A DNA stretch of 37,825 nucleotides from an uncultured Christensenellaceae bacterium (lineage in GTDB: Bacteria > Bacillota > Clostridia > Christensenellales > UMGS416), in the NCBI GenBank assembly GCA_944376795.1, contig CALWDW010000003.1, forward strand, positions 1-37,825, in the 5' to 3' direction. The position numbers and the translations under genes were made by a program. Of the stretch, positions 23,933 through 31,669 are shown piece after piece (the stretch's first letter is position 1; each line of letters opens with the position of its first letter). The notes beneath the pieces were generated by a model. It was not told where the DNA came from and ran no database searches. It saw nothing but the letters and a program-made list of their open reading frames with translations.

Positions 23933-24325
23933 AACAGTATGAATGCCATCAAATCTGATTCTTTTTCGCTGCATTGACAGAAACAATGGGCAGTCGTTTG
24001 ATTTCGGCACATTGTTTCAAACTGTCAGGAACTTCACAACAACCTCTTTCCAACCATAACTCCTGCTAGTATTCAATTTCTGAACATTCTTTCCATGCAG
24101 TTTATAGTTTGACGATAGAATCAGTCTCGCCATGGATACAGTGGTTTCTCGGGTATTGGTTCCCACGTTGGTGCCGGGGCCAACCGATAGTTTCCAAAAC
24201 AAATACTTTGGATTTCTCCAGCATGGAGCTAGGCATAGTGCTTCATCCTAAATATACAATACACGTCACGCAAGGGACAAACGACGCTTCTTCACTCCCT
24301 GCTTTTACCTACAAAGGGCATAATG
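23933..24325. other. Intergenic stretch without a recognisable gene
   Basis: Lower-GC DNA of about 390 bp. Short minus-strand frames read like broken protein (for example CAEIKRLPIVSVNAAKKNQI just before a stop at about 23956) interrupted by stops and frame changes. I see no intact gene, tRNA or known riboswitch. Confidence 0.35.
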
Positions 24326-24362
24326 AAAGACCGGCAAGCTCCTAACAGAGCTTACCGGTCTT
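24326..24362 (-). terminator. Terminator of tRNA-Asn
   Basis: AAAGACCGG and AAGCTC pair with GAGCTT and CCGGTCTTT with one mismatch, directly after the tRNA 3' end. Confidence 0.8.
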
Positions 24363-24437
<75 letters not shown>

Positions 24438-24456
24438 ACAACGCTGTGCAATGATT

Positions 24457-24485
24457 AGCATAGCACGTCTCGAAATGTTTGTCAA
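24457..24485 (-). promoter_or_regulatory. Sigma-A promoter of tRNA-Asn
   Basis: Minus-strand TTGACA (24480-24485), 17-bp spacer, TATGCT (24457-24462), just below the response-regulator terminator. Confidence 0.8.
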
Positions 24486-24507
24486 CCCATTTTCCTTAAT
24501 AACTGCA

Positions 24508-24545
24508 AAAAAAGTCAAAGCCCCCGGGCGCTTCCGAGGGCTTTG
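24508..24545 (-). terminator. Terminator of the LytTR response regulator
   Basis: CAAAGCCC (24516-24523) pairs with GGGCTTTG (24538-24545) with inner CGG/CCG, followed on the minus strand by a run of seven T. It overlaps the end of the coding region's downstream flank and closes the flotillin/two-component cluster. Confidence 0.85.
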
Positions 24546-24547
24546 GT

Positions 24548-25306
24548 TCAATCCTGGGCTATACCGGAAAAGAACTGCTCCATTTCGCCGAATTTCTCGT
24601 AAGTAATCAGCGCGTCTTGGGTGGTATTCTTCAGCTTCACCACGTAGGTCCACCGGCCATAGGGATAAATGCGGTAAACCATGGATAGATTGATGATGTA
24701 ACTCTTATGACAGCGGAAGAAAAGTCTTGGATCCAGGCGCTCCATTAGGTCGGAAAGCGGCTCACTGGTCACGATGCGCTCCTGTGCGGTATACAGTACG
24801 GTCGATCGTTCCTCGCGCTGGGCCATGATAATGTCCGCCATATCCACCAGGCTCACGCCGTCCTTATGGCGCACCAGCAGCTTGCTCAGCCCCATCTGGC
24901 GGCGCTCAGCTATCTGCAGATCCTCCTGCTCCCGATCCATACGGAGCCTGCGTACCCGCTCCAGCGTCTCCAAAACTCGTTCTACCGGATAAGGCTTCAC
25001 CAGATAGTCGAACGCATACACCGCGAAGGCATCCTTCATGTACTGCTCATGGGCCGTTGCAAAGATCAAGCATGCTTGGGGATCGATATCCACCATGATC
25101 CTGGCACACTCCACACCGGATAAACCTGGCATGTCTACATCTAGGAAAACCACGTCCGGCCGGTGCTTGGCAAAGAGCTCCACTGCCTCCTTACCGTCCG
25201 TAGCCTCCCCCACCACCGCAAAGCCTTCCGCCCGCTCCACGATCTTACGCATCACCAGCAGCATGCCTTTTTCGTCATCGCAGAGCAATACCTGCAGCGG
25301 TCGCAT
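24548..25306 (-). CDS. LytTR-family response regulator
   Basis: A 252-residue regulator with an N-terminal receiver domain (acidic pair D10/D11, phospho-acceptor Asp56 in FLDVDMP, Lys104 in YLVKPYP) and a C-terminal LytTR DNA-binding domain (about 150-250, with RCHKSYIINL). LytTR regulators are usually paired with membrane histidine kinases lacking a periplasmic sensor. Here the likely partner kinase is four genes upstream at 27505. The ATG at 25306 follows AAGGAGG and is 1 bp from the stop of the upstream gene, so the two are translationally close. Confidence 0.93.
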   Translation of the reverse strand: MRPLQVLLCDDEKGMLLVMRKIVERAEGFAVVGEATDGKEAVELFAKHRPDVVFLDVDMPGLSGVECARIMVDIDPQACLIFATAHEQYMKDAFAVYAFDYLVKPYPVERVLETLERVRRLRMDREQEDLQIAERRQMGLSKLLVRHKDGVSLVDMADIIMAQREERSTVLYTAQERIVTSEPLSDLMERLDPRLFFRCHKSYIINLSMVYRIYPYGRWTYVVKLKNTTQDALITYEKFGEMEQFFSGIAQD

Positions 25307-25307
25307 A

Positions 25308-25790
25308 TTACAGCTTCCTCCTTCCGCCGCGCCCATTCAGCACTTCGCTCCAAAGTATGCCCCGCACAATGTCATGGGGATCCATGCGTACTTTCTCTAC
25401 GGAGCGCGGCCGCTCCACCCGCACATAGCGGATATTTCGCAGCTCTTCGCACCCCTCCGAAGCAGCATCTACAGAGAGACTTCCCGAACTGGGAACATAC
25501 TCTGCACGGACGGGGCCTGCCGCAGCCGGATGCCGGTGATCCGCATCACCGTTCAACGGACTCGTTGCATCGCGCAGCCGCGAATCCATGGATACGGCCA
25601 CCTGCGGCTGCACGCTGGGCTGCACCGAAGGCTGTACCGTTGGCTGCGCCGGCACATAGTCCGGGGCGGGAACGGGTTCCACTGCCACAGGACGCACCGG
25701 CGGCCTTTTCGGCTTCTTTTTGGATGCGTTGGCAACCTTCCATGCATTGTAGATCACTATGCCCACAATGAGCAGCGCAAATAGTTCCAT
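25308..25790 (-). CDS. Membrane-anchored proline-rich protein of unknown function
   Basis: A 160-residue protein with one N-terminal membrane helix (ELFALLIVGIVIYNAW), a basic stretch KKKPKRPP just after it, a Pro/Val/Gln-rich linker with repeated VQPS units, and a C-terminal segment (RYVRVERPRSVEKVRMDPHDIVRGILWSEVLNG). I do not recognise a family. The conserved-looking C-terminal DIVRGILWSEVLN part could be a docking element. ATG 25790 lies 8 nt after AAGGAGG; a GTG two codons upstream is too close to it. It lies between floA and the response regulator, suggesting a link with flotillin or the signalling pair. Confidence 0.7.
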   Translation of the reverse strand: MELFALLIVGIVIYNAWKVANASKKKPKRPPVRPVAVEPVPAPDYVPAQPTVQPSVQPSVQPQVAVSMDSRLRDATSPLNGDADHRHPAAAGPVRAEYVPSSGSLSVDAASEGCEELRNIRYVRVERPRSVEKVRMDPHDIVRGILWSEVLNGRGGRRKL

Positions 25791-25858
25791 GCACACAGCC
25801 TCCTTCCCATAGAGCCGCCCGGCATCTGCGATGCCAGGCAGCCAGTCTCCGTAAAGAA

Positions 25859-26848
25859 TTAGTCGTTCTTCACGGGCTTAGACGGTTCATTCAGCGAAGC
25901 AATGGAATTGCGCATGCCAGTGTCGGACTGGATGTTCTGCATATTGTAGTAGTCCATAATGCCGATGTTCCCGTTGCGAAGCGCTTCGGCCATGGCCTTG
26001 GGGATCTCTGCCTCGGCCTCCACCACGCGGGCGTGCATCTCTTGCTTGAGAGCCAGCATTTCCTGCTCCTGGGCAACGGCCATTGCCCGGCGCTCTTCGG
26101 CCTTGGCCTGGGCAATCCGGCGGTCAGCCTCCGCCTGATCCATCTGCAGCTGGGCGCCAATGTTGCGTCCCACGTCCACATCCGCAATATCAATGGAAAG
26201 GATCTCAAAAGCCGTACCCGCATCCAAGCCCTTGCTCAATACAGTACGGGAAATCAGGTCAGGATTTTCCAACACTTCTTTGTGAGTGGCAGAAGAGCCC
26301 ACGGTAGTCACGATGCCTTCTCCGACACGGGCAATGATGGTTTCTTCTCCCGCGCCGCCTACCAGGCGTCCAATGTTGGCCCGGACCGTCACCCGCGCCT
26401 TCGCCTTTAGCTCAATGCCATCTTTGGCAATTGCGGCCACCACCGGCGTCTCAATGACCTTAGGACGAACCGACATCTGGACAGCATCCAGCACATCCCG
26501 ACCGGCCAGATCAATCGCGCAAGCCCGTTCAAACCCCAAATCAATTCCTGCCCTCTGGGACGCGATCAGAGCATTTACCACCCGGTCCACATTGCCGCCA
26601 GCCATGTAATGGGCCTCCAGCTTATCCAAGGTCAGATCCAGTCCGGCCTTGGTCGCCTTGATCAGTGGCTCAATAATCCGGCGGGGCTGGATACGGCGGA
26701 AGCGCATACCCACCAGCTGTCCGATACCGACCCGGACGCCCGAGGCCAGGGCGCTGATCCACAGGCCCATGGGAACAAAACTGAAAAGAATCGAGAGGAA
26801 TACGATGATCAGTACAATGATGACCACCACGGCAATTAAAGCATCCAA
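25859..26848 (-). CDS. floA: Flotillin-like protein FloA
   Basis: A 329-residue SPFH protein of the FloA (YqfA) type, which forms membrane microdomains. The N-terminal membrane segment ([20 protein letters not shown]) is followed by the family block [24 protein letters not shown] (given in part) and ends with the coiled-coil [26 protein letters not shown]. The start codon is TTG at 26848, 8 nt after AAGGAGG; the ATG that overlaps it is out of frame. A hairpin GGCATC/GATGCC (25821-25835) follows the stop. It pairs with the adjacent nfeD gene as in Bacillus yqeZ-yqfA. Confidence 0.95.
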   Translation of the reverse strand: MDALIAVVVIIVLIIVFLSILFSFVPMGLWISALASGVRVGIGQLVGMRFRRIQPRRIIEPLIKATKAGLDLTLDKLEAHYMAGGNVDRVVNALIASQRAGIDLGFERACAIDLAGRDVLDAVQMSVRPKVIETPVVAAIAKDGIELKAKARVTVRANIGRLVGGAGEETIIARVGEGIVTTVGSSATHKEVLENPDLISRTVLSKGLDAGTAFEILSIDIADVDVGRNIGAQLQMDQAEADRRIAQAKAEERRAMAVAQEQEMLALKQEMHARVVEAEAEIPKAMAEALRNGNIGIMDYYNMQNIQSDTGMRNSIASLNEPSKPVKND

Positions 26849-26898
26849 CGTAAGATCCTCCTTATGTCATAATCCGGCGGGAAATCCGCCGTTTTACC

Positions 26899-27414
26899 CT
26901 AAGCCGTCTGCTCCGAGGCGCGGCAGACAACGATCCGCGGGCCCTCTACCTTGGTGACCTGGATTTTGGTTCCGGCGTCAATAAATTCTCCCTCGGTTAC
27001 CACGTCCAGCTTCACACCAGCGAAGTCCGCTACGCCGGCGGGCCGCAGTATGGTCTGGGCCACGCCCACATGCCCCACAAAGTAGCTCATATCCTGCACG
27101 GAAATGTAGCCATCTTCGGTGCGGGACTCCCGGCGCTGCACCAGAGGCGATCGGCTGAGTATTCCCTTAGTGGCAGAGCGCAGCGCTAGCAGGAAGCACC
27201 CCATCAAAATGACTAAGATGATCAATGTCATCACCAGGGCCTGGAACAAATCCTCAGCAGCCAGAATCACCGACAGGATCAGCAGCGTGATCCCGATGAG
27301 TCCCGGTGCGGCAAACCCCGGGGTAAACATCTCGAAAATAACCAAGCCCAGTCCCACCACCAGGCAGATGATGGCCGGCCACCCCATATAGGCCAAAAAG
27401 GCTAATGCATCCAT
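26899..27414 (-). CDS. NfeD-family membrane protein (short form)
   Basis: A 171-residue NfeD protein without the serine protease domain of the long form. Four hydrophobic segments (for example MGWPAIICLVVGLGLVIFE and IGITLLILSVILA) precede a C-terminal OB-fold-like domain (VGHVGVAQTILRPAGVADF, FIDAGTKIQVTKVEGPRIVV). NfeD proteins partner flotillins in membrane domains. ATG 27414 follows GGAGGGG. The gap to floA (50 bp) holds a CGGCGG/CCGCCG hairpin, which may adjust the ratio of the two. Confidence 0.9.
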   Translation of the reverse strand: MDALAFLAYMGWPAIICLVVGLGLVIFEMFTPGFAAPGLIGITLLILSVILAAEDLFQALVMTLIILVILMGCFLLALRSATKGILSRSPLVQRRESRTEDGYISVQDMSYFVGHVGVAQTILRPAGVADFAGVKLDVVTEGEFIDAGTKIQVTKVEGPRIVVCRASEQTA

Positions 27415-27443
27415 GGCAACCCCTCCTGACGATTGGTGTCCTT

Positions 27444-27472
27444 ATCGTAGCATAAGAGCTCCCAAAGGGCAA
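27444..27472 (-). promoter_or_regulatory. Putative promoter of nfeD-floA
   Basis: Minus-strand TTGCCC (27467-27472), 17-bp spacer, TACGAT (27444-27449), in the 90-bp gap after the kinase gene. The downstream four genes may therefore be transcribed with or without the kinase. Confidence 0.5.
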
Positions 27473-27504
27473 CTTGTTTCGTTCATATCATGCGCCTCAG
27501 CTTC

Positions 27505-28416
27505 TTAACTGTCGCGCTGCGTGCTCAAACCCGCAGACGGCGGAATCCAGCCGACAAAGTGCGTCTTACCGTCCCGAGAATCCACGGAGATCTTCCCCCC
27601 CGCTTCCTGAAGAATTTGGCGAATAATGTACAACCCCATCCCCGTCCCACGGGATCCCTTGGTGGTAAAACCCGGGGCAAAGATCTTCTCCAGTAAGTCG
27701 GGGGGAATCTGCGCCCCATTATTGGCCACCGAAAAGTGCAGTCCTGCCACATCTTCCCATAGCCGCAGCTTGATCCAACCCTCTTCGACATCGTCAGCCG
27801 CATCCATCGCGTTATCCAAAAGGTTGCCCAAAATCCGGCAAAGTTCCCAGCTCTCCAGCGCAATATGCTCCAGACGGGTCTGGATATCATACTCCATATG
27901 GAGGGCCCGCTGTTGTGCTTGCAGCAACTTGGCCGCCAGCAAGGCATTCACCGCAGGAGCCGATGTACGCAGCTGGCTGCCTACCTCCTTCAAGTCTGCG
28001 TAAACCTCCTTCAGATAGGTTACCGCCTCCTCATGCTCCTGCAGCTGCATCAGTGAATAGACAACCTGAATGTGGTTAAGGAAATCATGCCTCTGGGCCC
28101 GGAGCTGGCGGTTCAGCATCTCCTCATTCTCCAGCACCGTGCGCAGGGAGTCAGCCTGCTCCGCCCGAACAACAGCCTGAGTAAAACGCTGGGTAAAGAG
28201 GATATTCCCCACCGTGATAACCGGCACCAAAATGCCGATAAAGAGCGCCGTACCCGACTTATATCCCAGCAAATACATCAGCGTTAACGCAGCCGCCACA
28301 AAAATCTGTAGCCAATTGGTAACCATTGCGGCCCGCATGGTTTTCTGAATATCCAGCTGTCCTTTGCACACTGGCAGCGCTTCCCGGAGGCTGCGTCCCG
28401 ATTCCAATGCCTTCAT
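27505..28416 (-). CDS. Membrane sensor histidine kinase
   Basis: A 303-residue kinase with two membrane helices (about 33-52 and 56-75) and no sizeable external sensor. The phospho-acceptor His110 lies in QRHDFLNHIQ, the type found in Spo0B/CitA-like kinases; the ATPase has N-box LGNLLDNAMD (197-206) and G-box GFTTKGSRGTGMGLYI. It probably phosphorylates the LytTR regulator at 24548. The ATG at 28416 lacks a ribosome site but is 7 nt after an extended -10 TATAAT, so the mRNA may be leaderless; an upstream in-frame ATG at 28452 would add 12 residues. Confidence 0.88.
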   Translation of the reverse strand: MKALESGRSLREALPVCKGQLDIQKTMRAAMVTNWLQIFVAAALTLMYLLGYKSGTALFIGILVPVITVGNILFTQRFTQAVVRAEQADSLRTVLENEEMLNRQLRAQRHDFLNHIQVVYSLMQLQEHEEAVTYLKEVYADLKEVGSQLRTSAPAVNALLAAKLLQAQQRALHMEYDIQTRLEHIALESWELCRILGNLLDNAMDAADDVEEGWIKLRLWEDVAGLHFSVANNGAQIPPDLLEKIFAPGFTTKGSRGTGMGLYIIRQILQEAGGKISVDSRDGKTHFVGWIPPSAGLSTQRDS

Positions 28417-28422
28417 ACGTCT

Positions 28423-28431
28423 ATTATAGCA
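28423..28431 (-). promoter_or_regulatory. Extended -10 promoter at the kinase start
   Basis: TGcTATAAT on the minus strand, with transcription expected to begin at or next to the A of the ATG at 28416. The -35 region (TGGATT) is poor, as is usual with extended -10 promoters. Confidence 0.6.
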
Positions 28432-28555
28432 TACGGAACAGAAAGAATCCATAGTGCAGTGGCCTTAGTTTGTACGGTCCGTTTTGCCCCCCTCGCTTTT
28501 CCTTGCAGCATTACTGCTGTTTTGATACTTTTTTCGTTCCGTTGGACAAATTCCC

Positions 28556-28584
28556 TTGACGAATCTTTTCATATCACATATACT
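28556..28584 (+). promoter_or_regulatory. Sigma-A promoter of rho
   Basis: TTGACG (28556-28561), 17-bp spacer, TATACT (28579-28584), giving a leader of about 130 nt. Confidence 0.8.
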
Positions 28585-28616
28585 AATAATAGTGTGAATC
28601 CTTCTTATAATGCATA

Positions 28617-28692
28617 GAAGTCTATTTCATTCACTTTCTCATCCTGATACGATCATATGTATTCTTTCTATTTCTCTTTTCTCCACTTTATC
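28617..28692 (+). promoter_or_regulatory. Pyrimidine-rich rho leader, possible rut site
   Basis: The rho leader is strongly C/U-rich and low in G, with little apparent pairing. Rho binds such RNA, and rho genes in other bacteria are autoregulated through their leaders, so this may be a Rho loading site. Inference from composition only. Confidence 0.4.
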
Positions 28693-28724
28693 TGGCGCAC
28701 CGTGCGTCAAAGGAGTTGTTGCTT

Positions 28725-30377
28725 ATGCAATATGATACCCTGATGCAGCTAACCCTCACGCAGCTCAAAACCATCGCGCAGGAGAATAATCTGCCCATTC
28801 CCCTACACGCTAAAAAGGCGGAGCTTGTCGATATGATCCTTCGTGCGGGCGTGGATATCTCGGAAGCCGCGATTCCGCCTGCGGGAAAGCGCGGCCGGCC
28901 CAAAAAGCAGGAGACAGCCGCAGAACCCCTCGGCGAAGCTGTGTACATTCCTCCCCAATCTGACGATCAACACGAAACAATCTCCAGCGTGTATATTCCC
29001 CCAGAGCCGAAACCCGCCGCGCAACAGGCCGTCTATATACCTCCTGCCGCGCCGGCGACTCCCCCCGCCCAGCCCCAGCCCTCTTCGCCTGATGAGAAAG
29101 CTAAGCCGGTCGAAAGCATGTCCAAGGAGCTCTCCGAAACCACCAAGCCAGGCATCGAAACGGTGGAATTGTCCGACTTGGAGGGGGTCAACCCTGCCGT
29201 ACCCAATATCCTAAACACCGGCGACTGCGGAACGGCCGAGGGCATACTGGAAGTGCAGAGTGAAGGCTACGGATTCCTTCGTGCCTTGGATCATAATCAG
29301 AAGGATGTCTATATCTCCATTGCGCAGATTCGCCGCTTTAATCTGCGCAACGGCGACCATATCAAGGGAATCACCCGCCCCGAGAAGAAAGAGGGCGAGC
29401 GTTACCTGGCGATGCTCTACATCACCAGCATCAACGGAGATACCCCAGAGGTTGCAGCCAAAAGGAAGTCTTTTGATGAGCTGACCCCCATTTATCCCGA
29501 TCAGCGACTGACTTTGGAACGTCTGGATAAGCCGGATGACCTGGCGATTCGTCTGCTAGATCTGGTGGCGCCGGTGGGCAAAGGGCAGCGCGGCCTGATC
29601 GTATCGCCGCCCAAGGCCGGTAAAACCACGATCCTCAAAAAAATCGCCAGCTCCATCGTAGCCAACTATCCTGATGTGACGTTGATGGTGCTGCTGATTG
29701 ACGAACGCCCGGAGGAAGTCACGGACATGCAGCGCTCCATCCAGGGAGAGGTTATCTACTCCACCTTTGACGAGCAGCCCGAGAACCACTGCATGGTAGC
29801 CGAAGCGGTCCTCGATCGTGCCAAGCGTCTGGTGGAGCATGACCGGGATGTGGTCATCCTCATGGACTCCATCACCCGCCTGGCCCGCGCCAATAACCAA
29901 ATCGTCCCCACCTCCGGCCGTCTGCTTTCCGGCGGACTGGATCCCGGCGCTTTGTATCTTCCCAAGCGCTTCTTCGGCGCGGCGCGGAATATTGAGAACG
30001 GCGGCAGCCTGACCATACTGGCCACCGCCCTGGTGGACACCGGCAGCCGTCTGGATGACATTATTTACGAGGAATTTAAGAGCACCGGTAATATGGAGCT
30101 TCACCTGGACCGCAAACTGCAGGAGCGCCGCATTTTCCCAGCCATTGACTTCTATCGCTCCGGTACCCGTCGTGAGGAGGTCCTCCTCTCTCCTGCTGAA
30201 ATGAAGGCCATGTGGCAGATCCGCAAACTGCTCAGCGGCAACGCGGAGGACGCCACCGAGCTATTGATTGACATGATGACCCGGACCCAAAACAACGCCC
30301 AGTTCATTGAGAAGCTTGGTTCCTGGCTCACCATGATGGAAAGCAAGCCCACCTTCCGTTCCAACGGCCGGGGGTAA
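28725..30377 (+). CDS. rho: Transcription termination factor Rho with YIPP-repeat insert
   Basis: A 550-residue Rho, an RNA-dependent hexameric helicase that ends transcription. The N-terminal SAP-like Rho_N domain (about 1-45) is followed by a 100-residue Pro/Ala-rich insert holding three VYIPP motifs at residues 73, 89 and 103. The RNA-binding cold-shock domain begins near [17 protein letters not shown] (about 180). The ATPase has Walker A PPKAGKTT (about 295), [12 protein letters not shown] and [15 protein letters not shown] (Walker B), and [11 protein letters not shown] 28725 is 9 nt after AAGGAG. The family is about 420 residues without an insert, so the extra part is notable. Confidence 0.97.
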   Translation: MQYDTLMQLTLTQLKTIAQENNLPIPLHAKKAELVDMILRAGVDISEAAIPPAGKRGRPKKQETAAEPLGEAVYIPPQSDDQHETISSVYIPPEPKPAAQQAVYIPPAAPATPPAQPQPSSPDEKAKPVESMSKELSETTKPGIETVELSDLEGVNPAVPNILNTGDCGTAEGILEVQSEGYGFLRALDHNQKDVYISIAQIRRFNLRNGDHIKGITRPEKKEGERYLAMLYITSINGDTPEVAAKRKSFDELTPIYPDQRLTLERLDKPDDLAIRLLDLVAPVGKGQRGLIVSPPKAGKTTILKKIASSIVANYPDVTLMVLLIDERPEEVTDMQRSIQGEVIYSTFDEQPENHCMVAEAVLDRAKRLVEHDRDVVILMDSITRLARANNQIVPTSGRLLSGGLDPGALYLPKRFFGAARNIENGGSLTILATALVDTGSRLDDIIYEEFKSTGNMELHLDRKLQERRIFPAIDFYRSGTRREEVLLSPAEMKAMWQIRKLLSGNAEDATELLIDMMTRTQNNAQFIEKLGSWLTMMESKPTFRSNGRG

Positions 30378-30393
30378 TGGCACACCGATCACG

Positions 30394-30425
30394 CGGGGCG
30401 GGACTTTTCAGAAAGTCCCGCCCCG
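30394..30425 (+). terminator. Terminator of rho
   Basis: A perfect 14-bp stem (30394-30407 with 30412-30425) with a 4-nt loop and TTTT tail. Confidence 0.9.
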
Positions 30426-30426
30426 T

Positions 30427-30663
30427 TTTGCATACAGTGCCAAGCCTCGCGTCCCCTATACCTCCATCGGTAAGAGAAAGAGCAACTGGATACCCCGCCT
30501 GCCTCCATGCCCAGGACGCCCAAAACCTCTCCCGAAAAAGTGATCCTCACGCCGTCTAGCCCACTGGCTTGCTTGTGCCGCCCGTTTTCCGCTGCACCCA
30601 ATGGACTTTCAAGGAGCATGACGCGTTTTACCACCCGTTCCCCATCCTTTTCCGCATACACAA
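30427..30663. other. Gap between rho and rnpB with an unassigned open frame
   Basis: No recognised gene. On the minus strand a frame containing RVMLLESPLGAAE and GVRITFSGEVLGVLGMEAGG runs through the gap and over the rho terminator, stopping at 30389. A GTG near 30634 has a weak AAGGA-like site. The protein is unknown to me and the end over a terminator speaks against it. Confidence 0.25.
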
Positions 30664-30697
30664 AAAACCGCCACGGGATGATCCCCATGGCGGTTTT
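30664..30697 (-). terminator. Terminator of rnpB
   Basis: ACCGCCA (30667-30673) pairs with TGGCGGT (30688-30694) with inner GGG/CCC, followed on the minus strand by TTTTTT. Confidence 0.9.
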
Positions 30698-31032
30698 CTG
30701 TGAGTCGAGCCTGTAAGCCGAGTTCTGTCGAGAATGGCTATCTATCTAGGCCCCCTGTTGCCAGAGGGCTCAAGCGATTATTGGGGAATGGGACGGGCCG
30801 CCCCGCTCTCCCCGCAATCTTGCTCCAGGTGGGGTTTACATAGCGGACAAGTCGCCAGGCCGCTGGTGAGCTCTTACCTCGCCTTTCCATCCTTACGTCC
30901 TGCAGACGCGGTTTCTTTCTGTTGCACTTTCCTTGGAGTCGCCTCCACCGGGGATTACCCGGCACCCTGCCCTATGGAGCTCGGACTTTCCTCGTCGGCC
31001 AACGCCGCCGCAGCCATCCAGCCCGCTCACAG
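30698..31032 (-). ncRNA. rnpB: RNase P RNA
   Basis: The minus strand carries the universal RNase P core: GAGGAAAGTCCGAGCTCC near the 5' end, ACAGAAA...CCGC in the middle, and AGAACTCGGCTTACAGGCTCG near the 3' end (given in part). P1 is CTGTGAG (31026-31032) with CTCACAG (30698-30704). It is the catalytic RNA that trims tRNA 5' ends. A consensus promoter and a terminator bracket it. Confidence 0.95.
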
Positions 31033-31038
31033 CGTTTG

Positions 31039-31067
31039 ATTATAGCACAATCCCATTCAGACGTCAA
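31039..31067 (-). promoter_or_regulatory. Sigma-A promoter of rnpB
   Basis: Minus-strand TTGACG (31062-31067), 17-bp spacer, TATAAT (31039-31044), 7 nt before the RNA 5' end. Confidence 0.9.
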
Positions 31068-31077
31068 CGCCCGGGCT

Positions 31078-31114
31078 TTGGCTGCCGATCCGCCTACGGA
31101 TGCTCCCAGCCAAT
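31078..31114 (-). terminator. Hairpin at the end of iorB
   Basis: TTGGCTG (31078-31084) pairs with CAGCCAA (31108-31114), with inner ATCCG/CGGAT. It overlaps the iorB stop and lacks a T run, so it may be a weak terminator between iorB and rnpB. Confidence 0.5.
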
Positions 31115-31669
31115 TAGGAAGGCCTTTTCATTGACCGCACGGGTCTTTTCTGGCACGCAGGTGCGTACAGCTTCTAGGAAAAGCTCCTTATCGGACTGCA
31201 TCCAGCGGGCCAGGGCGCCAATCATGGCGGTATTCACCGTCTTCGGATTGCCGGCCTCCATTGCCATGGCCAGGGCGTCCACCGGATGGATATGCACCGG
31301 CTTGGCAGCCAGGGTTTCCAGGATGCCCTCCGGGTACGCGGCAGCCCCTGTTACCACGGGCATGGGGGAGATACGCTGGGTATTGACAATAATATGCCCG
31401 CCAGGGGCCACCATGTGCGCATAACGCAGTGCCTCCAGCTGCTCAAAGGTCAGCATAAAGTCCGCCTGACCCGGCTCGATCAGTGGAGAATAGACCTTTT
31501 CTCCCAGCGTGACATAGGTAACCACGCTGCCCCCCCGCTGGCTCATGCCGTGAACCTCCGAGAGCTTGACGTCCATGCCCCGCATCTGGGCCACCCGGCC
31601 CAGGATCCGACTGGTCAGGAGGGTTCCCTGCCCACCCACGCCGGTGATTAAGATTCGCGTATTCTTCAT
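31094..31669 (-). CDS. iorB: Indolepyruvate:ferredoxin oxidoreductase, beta subunit
   Basis: A 191-residue gamma-type subunit of the 2-oxoacid:ferredoxin oxidoreductases. MKNTRILITGVGGQGTLLTSRILG and SEVHGMSQRGGSVVTYV are characteristic (first given in part as GVGGQGTLL). With IorA it oxidatively decarboxylates aryl pyruvates to aryl-acetyl-CoA, reducing ferredoxin. Its ATG overlaps the iorA stop by one base (TAATG), so the two are translationally coupled. Confidence 0.95.
   Translation of the reverse strand: MKNTRILITGVGGQGTLLTSRILGRVAQMRGMDVKLSEVHGMSQRGGSVVTYVTLGEKVYSPLIEPGQADFMLTFEQLEALRYAHMVAPGGHIIVNTQRISPMPVVTGAAAYPEGILETLAAKPVHIHPVDALAMAMEAGNPKTVNTAMIGALARWMQSDKELFLEAVRTCVPEKTRAVNEKAFLIGWEHP

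Noticed and set aside
24017..24345. Small ORFs on both strands (61 and 78 codons) near tRNA-Asn.
   Set aside because: No ribosome sites, mutually overlapping, and the best protein-like reading is broken by stops; treated as possible decayed DNA.
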